DNA from: Selaginella tamariscina
Taxonomy: Eukaryota > Streptophyta > Lycopodiopsida > Selaginellales > Selaginellaceae
DNA: 64,000 bases
Direction: 5' to 3'
Assembly (NCBI GenBank): GCA_003024785.1
Contig: PUQB01000299.1
Span: 1-64,000 of the forward strand
Shown one piece after another: positions 43,883 to 56,879 of the stretch. Every line of letters starts with the position of its first letter. Position 1 is the stretch's first letter. Below the pieces are notes generated by a model that did not search any database, had not been told where the DNA came from, and was given only the letters and a program-made list of their open reading frames with translations. The translations under genes were made by a program, and so were the position numbers.

Positions 43883-46860
43883 TAAATGTATAAGTGCCTT
43901 GTGATCTACAATGAATTTTACCTTATTTGCTAACAGATAATGTCAAAATTTCTTGGCAGCATAAACCATTTTGAGTACCTCTTTTCCATAGTTATATAGT
44001 TCTCTTCTGCATGTGCTAATCTTTGACTAAAGTAATATAATGGACAATCTTTCCCATCTTATTATATTGTGTTTAATATGTATCCGATAGTGTAAGATAA
44101 TGCATCCACTTGCACATGAAATTCTTATGTCCAATTTGGGCTAATGAGAATAGGTGCTTTCATTAATGCTTGTTTCAACATTTGAAAACTTTATTTGCAT
44201 TTTGGGTTCCATGTAAAGGGTTGTCTTTTCCTTATAACATGGTTAAAGGCTTTGCTATTGCAGCATACTTTTTGATATATCGGTGATGATATTCCATTTT
44301 ACCAAGTAGCCGCTGTATTTCGCTCACATATGTAGGAGGTTGCATAGTCTATATTACTTTCACTTTATCTTAGTCCACCATTATCTCGTCTTTACATATA
44401 ATGTGACCTAGTAGTACTTCTAATTGTATACAAAATACGCACTTATCTAGGTTAAGAGCTATATTGTTCAATTGATATTTCCCAAAACATTTCGTTAAAC
44501 AATCTAAATGATCGTCCTTTGTCCTGTAAATGCTAAAATCATCCAAGAAAACCTTCATAAATGTTATCAGATAATCACGGAATGTTTCACTAACTAAACA
44601 TTAAAAGGTGAATGATGCATTACATAATCCAAAATGCATAACGCAATATGTGTATGCACCCCAAAGATTAATAAATGCTGTCTTTGGTTGATCTACTAGC
44701 TCTACTTGCACTTGGTTGTATCCTAAAAATCCATATAAAAGTGTCATGTCTTGCTACTATATCCAACAACTCTTCAGTGAAGAGTATTGGATATGTATCT
44801 CGCTTAGTTATGTCATTCAATTTTTTATAATTAACGCAAATTCATAATTTGTCGTTCTTCTTTGGTACTATAACAATTGGTGATAACCACTATGGGTTTT
44901 CGATTGGATATATGAATCTGGCTTGTAATAATTTGTTGACTTCTTCTTTAACTTTTGCCAGGAACTTGGGGTTCATACGATAAGCTTGCTGTTTTCTAGG
45001 TATTGCATGTGGTAGTAATTCTATCTTGTGAGTACAGATTATTGGTGGAACCCCCTTGAGATCTTTGTAACTCTAAGCAAACACATCAGCATTTTGACGT
45101 AGTACATTCACCACTTTGAGGTCCTCCACTATTCGCACTTTGCGTGGTCCATAGTCACTTATTTTGATTTCTACTTCTTCAGTCCTCTCATTACTCATAA
45201 TTTCTAATTTCTGTTGTGTTCGTAATATTTGTTCACGCTTTGTTTTAAATTGCAGTTGTTGATGTGGGTTGTTTGTTTGAACTTGTCAGTCAACTCGAGA
45301 ATGTCCATATGTTGTCGATGTTGATCATTGGTGGTTGTAATTTCTTGTTCAATAACATCTTTTTTGTCTTTCGGTGTCATTTGATATAAATAAGCTTGTG
45401 CAATCTATATGAGTTCTGGGTTGCTATTGAATAAAACTTTTTCTTCTTATGTATTCAAATCATAATGTCAGTCGTAATCTTTCATTCATAAAGGTAGAGT
45501 TGGTCACTCAATTTGCTTCTTTTGTTGCGTTTTAATAACTGCTTCTTGATCATTATTGTACAGTACCATTTTGTCGTCTTCCCAATTATGTTGTACTTTA
45601 GCATCTCATAGCTAGGATCTTCCTAATAAAATTTGGTATGGTTTACTAGTCTATCCGATATGTAATACGACCAAAGACACCTTAAACTTGATTCCTACAA
45701 TTTCCATACATACGGATCTAATTATACTAACAAGTCGTACTTTCCTTTGATCAAATATTCATACTAAGAATGGTGCATTTTCTATTGAACTTAATCCTAG
45801 TTTCTTGCAGTTGTGCTCTTCAATAATGTTGACTCCTAAGCCCCCATCAATGGGTATGTTTCGAATGTTGTTTTTGCCGATGCGTGCGGTAATCATTGGC
45901 ACTTCCTCATGTTAATCGTTTTCATCTCTAAGAACTTCAGTCGTATTCACCTCAATTGGACTTGTATTGTGCTGAATATTACTTATGTTCAAGACGTTAG
46001 CTATTTGTGTTCGTGCTAGTGTCAATAACTCTCCTATATTTAGTTGTATGGGTTGTTGTAATATGACGGCGACAATATAATCTCCAAGTGGTACTGTTGA
46101 TGTGGACTCTTGGGATTGCTCACTTGCTTCCTTGGGTATAGGATTTTTCTTCTCCTCTTGCTGTATTTTTTGAATTTGACTTTGCACTGTAGCTTTCTCT
46201 TCTCCCAGTTTTTACATATTGGTTCTTCTTTGCTTGATTCTATTTGTGCTTGTTTAGCTCGTGTTACTGCATATGTTTCTGTTGAGGGTAACTCCATATC
46301 TTCTTCCCACTTGCATTCGTGATCCTGTTCATCTTCTTGATCGTCCTCTTGTTGAATTTCAATTCTTCGCGTTGTTGGTTCAGTGGTGGTACTCCCATGT
46401 TAAATTCACATTGTGGGCACTCCAGTGAATAATGTCCTATCTTTCCACATGTGTAGCATTGAACATTGTTGAGCCTATTACATTTAGTGGAATAATATCC
46501 TTTCTCCCCACATCTAAAACATGTGACATTTGGATTCGGACCACATAGTGTTGGTGGAGGCGCTATTGTTAGCAATAAAGTTGGTCCAGCTTGTGCTGGG
46601 GCTGGTAATAGAGGTTGTCCCTTTGTGGTATCTTTGTATTGTTGTTTTGGTGGTAATATAACCCTGTTTCATGGGGTATCTCCTCCCATTACCGTTCCTT
46701 TGTTCTCCATTGTATGGCTTTTGTGAATAGTCATATGAGTTGGTGTTTCGAGTTTGTGGATAGTCAGATGGGTTTGTGTTCCTCATCGTGTCCCATCTAG
46801 GTGGTGGTGGTGGGTAGCCTTCAACATGCCCAATCATTGGATATGGTTTGTACCCTATAC
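43730..46860 (-). pseudogene. Athila/Tat-like Ty3/gypsy element B, truncated at both ends
   Basis: It has the 3' part of gag with two zinc knuckles (CFRCGEKGYYSTKC and CYTCGKIGHYSLEC, about 46530-46410), a protease region at about 45920-45600, and reverse transcriptase at about 44990-44200 with FLDDFSIY near 44540. RNase H ends at the junction near 43730. It is 5' truncated near 46860 (before PPPPPRWD) and lacks integrase. It is a diverged relative of element A, with more stops. Confidence 0.78.
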
Positions 46861-46879
46861 TTCAAATTCTAAACCCACA

Positions 46880-47660
46880 TAACTTTATTTGACAACCACC
46901 ATAAATCTTAACCCTATGTGACCCATTCGACGGTGAAATTATAAACTCACTTTTTAAAAATCTATTGAAAGGGTTATATTTTAAAACGAGGTTTTTTTTA
47001 AAATAAACTACCTCGACACTTAGGACATCCTAAATCTTAAACTCACATGGTTCTGACATCCTACATCCTAAGCTCATATGGCACATCTAACAATTAAATC
47101 TTAAATTCTCTTTATTAAATCCATTCAAATAGTTATATATTAAAAAAATAATAACATAAAGGTTTTTCTAAAATAAACTTCAGTGCTAAAGATCTTATAA
47201 ATACTTTATCAAATGGCCATCCTAAACTTATACGACCTCATTTGATAATCACTCTAAATTTTAAAGTCAGATGGCCCAACCAACAATTAAATTTTAAAAT
47301 CCATTGGAAAAATTATATTTTATAAAAAAAACCTCAACACTAAGGTTTTTATAAAATAAACCTCAAATCTGATCGACCCACATGGTCCCGTTTCACAACC
47401 ACCCTAAATCCTAAGCCTATGTGACACATCCAATAATTAAATCCTAAACTTCCTTTTTAAAAATCTATTTGAGTGGTTAGAGTTTAAAAAAAAAAAACTC
47501 AATGTAAGGATCTTATAAACACCCTGTACAACAGTCGTTCTAATTTAACGTAGCTTGTCCGACAACCACTTTAAATCGTAATCCATGTGGCGTGTCTTGA
47601 AATTATCTTAAACTCTCTTTGAAATCCACTGGTGGTTATATTTTACAAAAGCTGGGTGCG
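46880..47660. repeat. Degenerate satellite-like repeats, period about 160 bp
   Basis: Phrases of the type CCAACAATTAAATCTTAAA, AAATCCATTGAAA.GGTTATATTTTA and TTTTATAAAATAAACCTC recur about five times (near 46945, 47095, 47275, 47430 and 47600) with heavy divergence. No gene is present. The repeats end near an isolated GGGTGCGGAGG. Confidence 0.65.
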
Positions 47661-48194
47661 GAGGTGCAAAATAAAATATTCTTTAAACTTGTATGTGTGG
47701 TATAAATTAACTGCAACTTTGTTAACTTGACAAGCTTGAGTTTATTTTTGTTTGTGTTTATATTCTCCTAAACACTGGATCATTACCTAAAAAAAGGATT
47801 TACATTCAACAATGTATGTATATGCACCCTAGTTTAGTTTCGATATTAGAACTTTTGTTGATTTGGCAATGTACAAAGAGAATTACTAATATAAAGACGG
47901 AAAACTATGCTTGTGCTTCTGCACAGCTTTCAGATACAGACTTCAAGTTCATTCATGATGTGTGTGTTTGTGTGTGTGTATATGTGTGTGTTTGCGCATG
48001 TGTGTGTGAGAGAGAGAACTTGATATTCTATTGAAATATACATATAAATGGTTTTGAAACTTAAACTGCAAGTTACCTGAGTGTATTCATTGTGTCAAAC
48101 GAATTAAAAATACAATACCTTTTAATAAAAGAAGTTCGAACTTGTAAAACGCTAACAGTTGCTGCCAAAGAAACATTGCATTTCAAATCTTTAT
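47661..48194. other. Spacer with a GT microsatellite
   Basis: A GT-rich run lies at about 47958-48010 followed by GAGAGAGAGA. The open frame through it (47816-48034) is simple-sequence at its end and not otherwise recognisable. Confidence 0.55.
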
Positions 48195-48779
48195 ATAATA
48201 TATTTTAGACTATATATTAACATAATGTACACTTTAATATATTTTAATATGAGTATTATATTATTGTAATTAAAATATTACAAATTCTATATTAAAACGC
48301 CTTACTGACTTTAAAATTAAAATATAAAATCTCATAATATTATAGGATTCTTTATCTCAATATAAATCTCCTATTAAAATAAAAATTGTTACAATTTATA
48401 AACTTACATTTTTAATTTAAAATTATCATTAATGCGTAATGAATTTGAATTTGTTATTAATTTCATTTAATCAATTACATAATGAATTTATTGTTTTTTG
48501 CACTGTCTGAATCTATTCTTAGTTGTTAACATCGATATTATTTATTTATATATTCATCTCCAATATATGTAATATTCAGCCAAACTATATATATATACAT
48601 AGTAAGTTAAATTTTATATTGACAAATTATAAAACACAAACAACTTAAAACTCAATTGAGAGTTTTTAATGAATCTACTATTTACATATATTTATCTCTC
48701 TTTACAAATATTTATAACTAGTTACTTTAGTTCATACAGCATTGCATCTTTATAACTGTAAACACATTCCAAAATGGAA

Positions 48780-49141
48780 CTTGAATAACATAGTTAATTA
48801 GGGTTCCCAGAATCCCTGCAGCAGGCACAGTAGTTGAGTGTAGCTTCTCAGTTACCATTGTAGAAAGCATGGCTTCCACATTTCTTGCATGGCTGATTGT
48901 TATAGACATGTAACAACTGCTTGCTTTAATTTGCACCACCTATCGCACCGTCTTATCGAAAGATGGCAGTGCACTGCCCAGACATTCGCGATGTGTAGCT
49001 CGAGTATATAGTTCAATCGTTGAACCTTCCAATAGCAGCTCGACAATCGTCGGGTTAACACGTCCACAGTTCTGAGCCATTGCCAGTTATCACTTTTAAC
49101 ACATGCATGAGATGCAAGGAAATACTTGTAAAACTCCATTG
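48780..49141 (-). pseudogene. KP4-like secreted cysteine-rich protein gene, unit 1, broken
   Basis: The copy starts MEFYKYF with a shortened signal-peptide region (part of the hydrophobic core is missing compared with unit 2). It loses frame within the next 20 codons and shows further indels. Cys codons corresponding to the conserved ones can still be located in different frames. The KP4 family comprises small secreted proteins first known from a fungal killer toxin, with relatives in mosses and lycophytes. Several breaks make this copy a clear pseudogene. Confidence 0.6.
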
Positions 49142-49699
49142 AATATAAAGTTCTTTGTTTGTATAGAATGAGTTGGGATGTGTCTCTTTTATACTTATAG
49201 TTGGCGTATCCACTTTTGACACGACAGTTAATACTTGCGTGTTTAATTTTGTCACCACAACATAAGGAAACTATTAGTGTGCCTTCATTACTACAAAGTC
49301 ACGTGTTTCAAACTAGGTTACAAATTTAGGTTATTGGGTCAGCATATATATACATACTTACTTATATGATAAGCACATACATGTATAAATATGATATGTA
49401 TGTCCATGTAAATATTCCACATACAACAGACACGTAATGTATGAAAATTTCTAAATGCGAAGAAACAGAAGATGCAAACTCAACTCCAGTTCAAAAGAGT
49501 ATCTTTAACCACTCGTTTCAAGGGTCAAAATAATAGAATATTACACTTTTATGTATATATAATTATAGATTTTTGTATCTTTTTCTTTTTTCTCTCTCTC
49601 TATATAATATTCTTATTAGACATACATACAGTTCAATTATACTTACACATACATATATCATTAATATTGAATAGCTAGGAACATGTTAGTATTGTAACC

Positions 49700-50040
49700 T
49701 TATTAATGATAGCTAAAGCTTGATTAGCACCATAAAACCTCACTTAAAGACTTTCCAAGGCTGGCTGAGTTAATAACATTTGCAATCACTGCAATCGTTG
49801 TTGTCTCTTTCACACTGGCACACATTGAACGGTACATGGCAGTACTTCCTGTTTAAACACACATTGTGTGGTGTGTGAAAAGCTTATAGTTATTCTCACG
49901 CACGCACACACAAAACTTGCCTGCACAAGTGCAAGTAGCACCATGGTCAATCTCTCTGCTGCCCCTCCTCAGCCATTAACAGGTCGCCTATGACATTCTC
50001 AAAACCCGCCACAGCGAACATGAGCATGAGTGAAGCACTA
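49700..50040 (-). pseudogene. Small cysteine-rich protein gene, unit 1, broken
   Basis: The minus strand encodes a hydrophobic start (MLMFAVAGFENVIGDLLMAE) that reaches a stop shortly afterwards. A Cys-rich part ending CQCERDNNDCSDCKC is at about 49835-49775. A possible acceptor (AAACAG near 49852) could join them through a short intron. I do not recognise the family. It is the counterpart of the frame at 53560-53870. Confidence 0.4.
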
Positions 50041-50412
50041 ATTAGCTTGCTGGTGTCACCTTTACTTAATACCCTTGTTTACTGTTGGTTAATTGTAAGT
50101 CTACATTCACTATTTATATCGCACCAAGGCTCTAAAACAGCATATTCTTTCCCTTATTCTTTATGCAAATAATCTTAAATTAAAAAGAATATTCTTCAAT
50201 GTTATGCGTGTGTCGTGTAATAACAGGTGACAGTTTATGTAAAGCACTCTTATGCTCTCTTAAACATTATGTGAGAGTTGGCTTATTTGAAGTATGCCGA
50301 ATGGTCATGTAACAACTTACGGATCTACACTTCTTTGCAGTAGAAAAGCACAACAATTGGTTCTTGCACTTCCAAGATATTACTGCAACACAAGTGAAAA
50401 CATCCAACTCAT

Positions 50413-50844
50413 CTACAGCATAGTTTGCAACTGTAAAACTAGTAAGGTCCAAGTCTTGTGTGCTGTCCGAGGTCTTGAGTTGCGGAGAGCTAGTCCAGAA
50501 ATATAAGTATTACAAACCAAAGGTCTTTGCATGAATTGTGATAAATGAACCACTGCATATGCAATATCTGGGCCAACTGGATGTAGAAAGGTACAAGAAG
50601 AACAATCCAACCAGTATCCAGTACTTAATGATAGTGATTTCTCCTGGTTAACAGAGCTGGAGTAGGAGGAGAGAGTTCTTTCCAGTCGAGATATCCTTTG
50701 AAGCACTCCAATACAGGTCCCAACACATTTCAGAAAGGAAAATGCCTCCACTTTAATAAAAGATGAACAAGTGTGAAATGTGTCAAGAATTTCTAAATGC
50801 AAATGTTTATGATATAAATCTTGAGATGTGTGATGATCAGGCAA
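50413..50844 (-). pseudogene. Ty1/copia reverse-transcriptase fragment, unit 1
   Basis: Within this minus-strand frame the phrase GPDIAYAVVHLSQFMQRP (about 50580-50525) matches the RPDIxxAVxxLSxFM segment near the end of copia reverse transcriptase. The upstream LVGLFFLYL-like text is in another frame. Nothing else of the element is evident, so it is an old scrap duplicated with the unit. Confidence 0.6.
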
Positions 50845-51320
50845 TAAAATGAAATATTAAGATTAGAATTTAAAGATTTAGCAGAGTCTGTCCAGTCCGT
50901 AGAGGGCAGCAGTAAGTGAAAGATCCGGATCAAAACCATCATCTAACTCTGGTGTGTGCAGATGTCAAATGAACAAAATCTCATAATGATGCAGCCTTGC
51001 CATTAGAGCAATCCAAACTGACTCATACACAAGAGGAGGATATGAACCCTACAGCAACTGCGGAGTCTGCTCCTGATATAACACATGTTCCTAACTTCCT
51101 ATTATAGCAGATGTAAATGATTTAATGATTTCTCTCTGGCCACTTAGAAATGAGGAGAATGAATGATTAAAATGTATAAATAAAAGCACAATGTGTACGT
51201 CTGTAGCATGTACATGGAATCATGGATCTATATAAATATTACATCGATGCATGCTCCAACAATATGGTAGTAAAGTACTCTCCTTGTTCAAACTTAAATT
51301 AAACAGGGATACAGCTCCCC

Positions 51321-51379
51321 TCCACATCACCAGCTTCTACATAGCGTGTCACTTAGAATGACATGGCAGGTGATGTGGA
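51321..51379. repeat. Short inverted repeat present only in unit 1
   Basis: TCCACATCACC at 51321-51331 pairs perfectly with GGTGATGTGGA at 51369-51379. The corresponding place in unit 2 (about 55140-55185) lacks it. It may be a tiny foldback insertion, though no target duplication could be fixed. Confidence 0.65.
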
Positions 51380-52648
51380 AAATAATATATATATTTTTAA
51401 TTTTAAATTATAATAAATATAAATTAATAAATATTAAAACCAAGATAAATAAAGATATGTAAAAATAAAAGGTTTTTTATGTATACATTTCTTATATTTA
51501 AAGTGATAATTAAATATTAAATATAAAATTAATAAATATTAAAAACCAAAAACAATAAAATATATAGAACTTTATGTATAAATAAGAGAACGTGTAACAT
51601 TAACCGTAAAGGTATTTTACGTACATATTATATTTTAAATGAAAATCAAATTAAAAATAATAATTAATAAATATATCCATGTTATTAATTATCACATTCA
51701 CAAATTAGTAATGTGACACTTGATGATTAAGAGGGGGTTATACATGTGGATGCGTGTGTGTACGTGAGTAGTCGTATTCTTGAATTATGCGTCTATTATC
51801 ATTTATATCTGCCACACACTACAAATATATTAATATGTGTAAATTATATTTCGCTTATAAATCTTAAGCTTCAAAAGAGATTAAACTATATATTAATACG
51901 ATTTTTATTTCTTGCTTTAAATTTTATATTATATTTTTAATAGATTATGTTAATTAATATTATATACAAATTACATTATGTACATTTTAAATCTATTTTA
52001 ATTTGAGTATATATTATTATATCAATATATTACAAATTATATATTAAGAACACCTTAGTAACTTTAAAGTTAAAATATAAAATCTACAATGGGATTTCTT
52101 AACTTTTAATATTAAAATTAAAAATTATTATAATTATAAACTCATATTTTAAATTAAAAATTGTCATTAATGCCGCAATTAACTTGAATTTTACTAGAAA
52201 TTTCATTTAATGAATTGCATAATGAATTTGTTATTTTGCATTGTCTTAATCTAATCTTATTTATTGACATTTTTTTATTTTATATTCCATCTTATAAAAT
52301 ATATATATAATATAATAAATTAAATCTTATATTAATAATATTTTAAAAGAACCAAATTAATGTAAACTACAAAATAAAAACATTATATAAGACTATGCAA
52401 ATATTATTTTGAAATCTTAGCATGTATCCCAATAAAACGCAATGATACAGATTTATATATATTTATCCATCTTTATAATATTTATAACTAATTACTTTTG
52501 TTCAAACATATCTATTTAGCATTATAACCTTATGCCTTGCTCCAAACACGATTCCCAGTGGTTTCAAATTGAAACTTGAATACAAAATATATGTAAACTC
52601 CAGTCAACTTTATTTGCTTATTCATGCTTAGCACTCAAGATTACATAG

Positions 52649-53022
52649 TTAATTAGGGTTCCCAGAATCCCTGCAGCCGGCACAGTAGTTGAGTGTAGCC
52701 TCACAGTTACCATTGTAGAAAGCATGGCTTCCACATTTCTTGCATGGCTGATTATTATAGACATGTAACAACTGCTGCTTTAGATTTGCACCACTTATCG
52801 ATGGATACGCACCGTCGCATCCAAAGATGGCAGTGCACTGCCCAGACACTCGTGATGTGTAGCTTGAGTATATAGTTCCATCGTTGAACCTTCCAATGGC
52901 AGCTCGACAATCATAGGATTAACACGTCCACACAGTCCTGAGCCATTGCAGTTATCACTTTTAGCACATGCATGAGATGCAAAAACAAGCATGAGAACAA
53001 GGAAATACTTGTAAAACTCCAT
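52649..53022 (-). pseudogene. KP4-like secreted cysteine-rich protein gene, unit 2, one frameshift
   Basis: The minus-strand start at 53022 opens with a typical signal peptide (MEFYKYFLVLMLVFASHA) and then CNGSGLCGRV, the usual KP4 beginning. Near 52915 the frame changes by one base. The other frame continues with GQCTAIFGCDG, a spacer with an amphipathic helix-like LKQQLLHVYNN, then CKKCGSH and a final Cys-rich end (CAGC), stopping at 52649. The order of Cys residues fits a KP4-like fold, with a secreted, probably antifungal-type role known for relatives. The single shift could be real decay or a base error. It is the better preserved of the two copies. Confidence 0.68.
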
Positions 53023-53559
53023 TGATATAAAGCTCTTTGTATAAATGAGTTGGGATGTGTCTCTTTTATACATATAGCTGGCGTATCCACTTTTGACACG
53101 CCAGTTAATACTTTGCGTGTTTAGTTTTGCCACGACAACGTAAGGAAACTATTAGTGTGCCTTCGTAGAATACGGAAACTACAAAAGTCATGGTTTCTGC
53201 ATGCAATCTTCTCACGAATATATTGGGTCAGCATATATATATATACATATCTTACATATATGATAAGCACATACATGTATAAATACGATATGTACGTCCA
53301 TGTAAATATTCACACACAACACACACGTAATGGATGGAATATTACACTTTTATGTAATATATAATTATAGATCTCTCTCTCTATATATTATATATAATAT
53401 ATATTTATAATACTCTTGTTAGACATACATACAGTTCAATATACGTGATATACGTACACATACATATATTACATTAATACTGAACAGCTAGGGAACATGT
53501 TAGTATTGTAAACCTTATTAACGATAAGCTAAAGCTTGATTAGCACCATAAAACCTCAC

Positions 53560-53870
53560 TTAAAAACTTCCCAAGGCTGGCTGAGTTATATAACATTTGC
53601 AATCACTGCAATCGTTGTTGTCTCTTTCACACTGGCACACATTGAACGGTACATGGCAGTAAAACACACGTTGTGTGTGTGAAAAAGCTTATAGTTATCT
53701 CACGCACGCACAACTTGCCTGCACAAGTGCAAGTAGCACCACGTTCTATCTCCTGCTGCCCCTCCTCAGCCATTAACAGGTCGCCTATGACATTCTCAAA
53801 ACCCATTGCGTCAGATGCAGCAAAGGAGGCCATAGCAAACATGAGCACTAATTAGCTTGCTGGATGCCAT
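53560..53870 (-). CDS. Small cysteine-rich protein, unit 2, possible short intron
   Basis: A frame at 53848-53627 begins MLMFAMASFAASDAMGFENV and reaches ATCTCAGKLC. In another frame downstream (about 53655-53580) CQCERDNNDCSDCKC continues the Cys-rich theme. In unit 1 a splice-acceptor-like AG lies between the parts; here that position is altered. About ten Cys residues in under 90 amino acids suggest a secreted or metal-binding small protein, but I do not recognise it. Confidence 0.4.
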
Positions 53871-54339
53871 CTTTACTTAATACCCCTTGTTTACTGTTGG
53901 TTAATTGTACATTCACCTGTTTATATCACACCAAGGCCTGCATGCAACTCCTGCATGTGCCTCTAAAACAGCATATTCTTTCCCTTATTCTTTATGCGAA
54001 TAGTCTTAATTCAAAATTCTTCAATGTTATGCGTGTGTCGTGTAATAACAGGTGACAGCTTATGTAAAACACGCTTACAATCTAGCCCATTTGATGCAAC
54101 AGCCTTTCAGTCAGAACTCCCACAAGAAACCATACGGTTTCTGGGTGTTTGCTCTATGTGAGAGTTGGCTTATTTGAAGTATGCTGAATGGTCATGTAAC
54201 AACTTACGGATCTACACTTCTTTGCAGTAGAAAAGCACAACAATTGGTTTCTTGCAATTCCAAGATATTACTGCAACACAAGTGAAACATCCAACTCATC
54301 TACAGCATAGTTTGCAACTGTAAAATTAGTAAGGTCCAA

Positions 54340-54600
54340 GTCCAAGGTCTTGAGTTGCCGAGAGGTAGTCCAGAATTATACGAATTACAAACCAAAGGTC
54401 TTTACATGAATTGTGATAATAAACCATTGCATGTGCAATATCTGGGTTAACTGAATGTAGAAAAGTACAAGAACAATCTAACCAATATCCAGTACTTAAC
54501 GATAGTGATTTCTCCTGGTTAACAAAGCTGGAGTAGGAGGAGGAGAGTTCTTCCCAGTCGAGATATCCTTTGAAGAACTCCAGTACAGGTGCAACACATT
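54340..54600 (-). pseudogene. Ty1/copia reverse-transcriptase fragment, unit 2
   Basis: Counterpart of 50413-50844. The minus strand keeps the same region around 54430-54490 but with more changes (the GPDIAYAV phrase is eroded). It was duplicated with the unit. Confidence 0.5.
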
Positions 54601-55770
54601 TCTTACGATGTAAGAAAAAAAATGCCTGCCACTTTTTTAAAAAAAAATGAGCAAGTGTAAAATGTGTTAAGAATTTCTAAATGCAAATGTTTATGATATA
54701 AATCTTGAGATGTGTGATGATTAGGCAAGAAAAAGAAATATTAAGATTAGAATTTAAAGATTTAGCAGAGTCTGTCCACTTCGTAGAGGGCAGCAGTAGT
54801 GAAAGATCCGGATCAAAACCATCGTCTAATTCTGGTGTGTGCAGATGTCAAATGAACAGAATCTCATAATGATGCAGCCTTGCCATTAGAACAATCCAAA
54901 CTGACTCATACACAAGAGCAGAATAGGAACCCTACAGCAACTACGGAGTTTGCTCCTCCTAACTTCCTATTATAGCAGATGTAAATGATTTAATGATTTC
55001 TCTTTAGCACACTTAGAAATGAGAAGAATAAATGATCAAAAGTATGCAGAATAAATAAAAGCACAATGTGTACGTCTGTAGCATGTACATGGAATCATGG
55101 ATCTATATAAATATTAGTCGTGATTGTTGAAACTTAAATTAAACATTGCACGATGAATATTCTACAGGCATGATAGAAGGTAATATATATTTTTAATTTT
55201 AAATTATAATAAATATAAAATAATAAATTAATAAATATTAAAACCAAGATAAATAAAGATATGTAAAAATAAAAGATTTTTTATGTATACATTTCTTATA
55301 TTTGAAGTGATAATTAAATATTAAAATAATAAATTAATATATTTAAAAACCAAAACAATAAAATATATAGAAATTTATGTATAAATAAGAGAACGTGTAA
55401 CATTAACCGTAAAGGTCATTTACGTACATATTATATTTTAAATGAAAATCAAATTTAAAAAAAAATTAATAAATATATCCATGTTATTAATTGTCACATT
55501 CACAAATTAGTAATGTGACACGTGATGATTAAGAGGGGGTTGTACATGTGGATGCGTGTGTGTACGTGAGTACGTCGTATTCTTGAATTATGCGTCTATT
55601 ATCATTTATATCTGCCACACACTAACAAATATATTAATATATTTTAACTGTGTAAATTATATTTCACTTTAAATCTTAAACTTAAAAAAAGAGATTAAAC
55701 TATATATGAATACGATTTTTATTCTTTGCTTAAATTTTATATTATATTTATTAATAAATTATGTTAATTA

Positions 55771-55911
55771 ATATTATATACAAATTACATTATGTACATT
55801 TTAAATATATTTTAATTTGAGTATTATATTATTATCAATATATTATAAATTATATATTAAAACACCTTACTAACTTTAAAGTTAAAATATAAAATCTACA
55901 ATGGGATTTCT
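55771..55911. repeat. Tandem duplication unit 3, left part
   Basis: This continues the unit sequence (TTACATTATGTACATTTTAAAT..AATCTACAATGGGATTTCT) and is interrupted at 55912 by the inverted chromovirus. The unit resumes at 63243. Confidence 0.8.
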
Positions 55912-56879
55912 TGTCAGAGTTTTTACCTGTGCCACAAAGGCGGCTTGCCAGGTGCCAACCCTGGAATCCCCTCTCTGGAAACCCCACGAACTGGTAAAGT
56001 AACCCGTATTAGGAACCCAAGCCTTAGGAACAAACCCCTAACTGACTAAGTCCACAAACGAGACTCACCTTGTGAATCAGGATACACGGACTAGCCGAGC
56101 TTTAGGTGTCGTTCCTAGCTTGGCGTGGTTGAGGCGGCCGGAGCAAGGCCTCAACCACTAGTTTGCGGAACGTGAACTCGGGCAATGTCTTTGAGCTTGC
56201 GAGCAGGTTTTCGGACCAAGGAATCTGACTAACTCCTTGGAAGTGACGTGCCCCTATCTCAAAGGCAAGATCCTGCCAACGATAAGGATAGTCTAACCCT
56301 AGGGTGGGTTGTACCCCTGTCGTGTGGAAGTTTGGGCGGCACAACGGAGGGTTGCACCTTGACGACACAAGCTTAGCTTGCACCGGTAGGAGGTTAACGA
56401 GCTCTCTTTTGAACCCAGGAAGCCTCACTACATATACTCTACCTTATTTATGTGACGGACCCCCCCCCCTGTTTACCTAAATGAGTAAGTGGGCTGGCAC
56501 AAATGCCAGCCCTTAGAGAAAATGGTTGTCCTAACCTAACCCTAAACCTAACCCCTAGGGGGGGGTATTAGGGCGTGGGGTTAGGGCAACCCTAGGGTTA
56601 GGTCAACCCTAGGGGTGTCCCTAACCCTTTTTGACAAGCTATATTTAACGGAAAACCTATCGTAACGTCAAACTGGGGGAGAGTTTTCTAGAGGGTAAGT
56701 ACTACCTTCGCCTAGAGTTTCTCGAGGTACCTAGTGACAGCCGGCCGGACTACCCCTAAACACCTAAGTGCACTAAGCGGGGCTGTTTCTCACTACAACT
56801 AGGGTTCGCCACACAACTCGGTAGGTAACAACAGTCAAACCCCAAAGTAAAGGGTCGAGTCATAGTAAAAACTATGACA
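55912..56879 (-). repeat. 3' LTR of chromovirus 2
   Basis: 968 bp; on the minus strand TGTCATAGTTTTTACTATGA..AAAAACTCTGACA. Near its outer end GTGCC replaces GGTGCC relative to the other LTR. Confidence 0.92.

Larger units (their letters stand above)
48195..51949. repeat. Tandem duplication unit 1
   Basis: This block aligns along its length with 51950-55770, for example GGGTTCCCAGAATCCCTGCAG at about 48801 and 52657, and GATTAAGAGGGGGTT at about 51726 and 55527. It carries a KP4-like gene, a small cysteine-rich gene and a copia scrap, all on the minus strand. It differs from unit 2 by many indels and an extra inverted-repeat segment at 51321-51379. Confidence 0.85.
51950..55770. repeat. Tandem duplication unit 2
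   Basis: Second copy of the roughly 3.8-kb unit, head to tail with unit 1. It retains the same order of features and contains about 130 bp near 52505-52640 not matched in unit 1. Confidence 0.85.
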
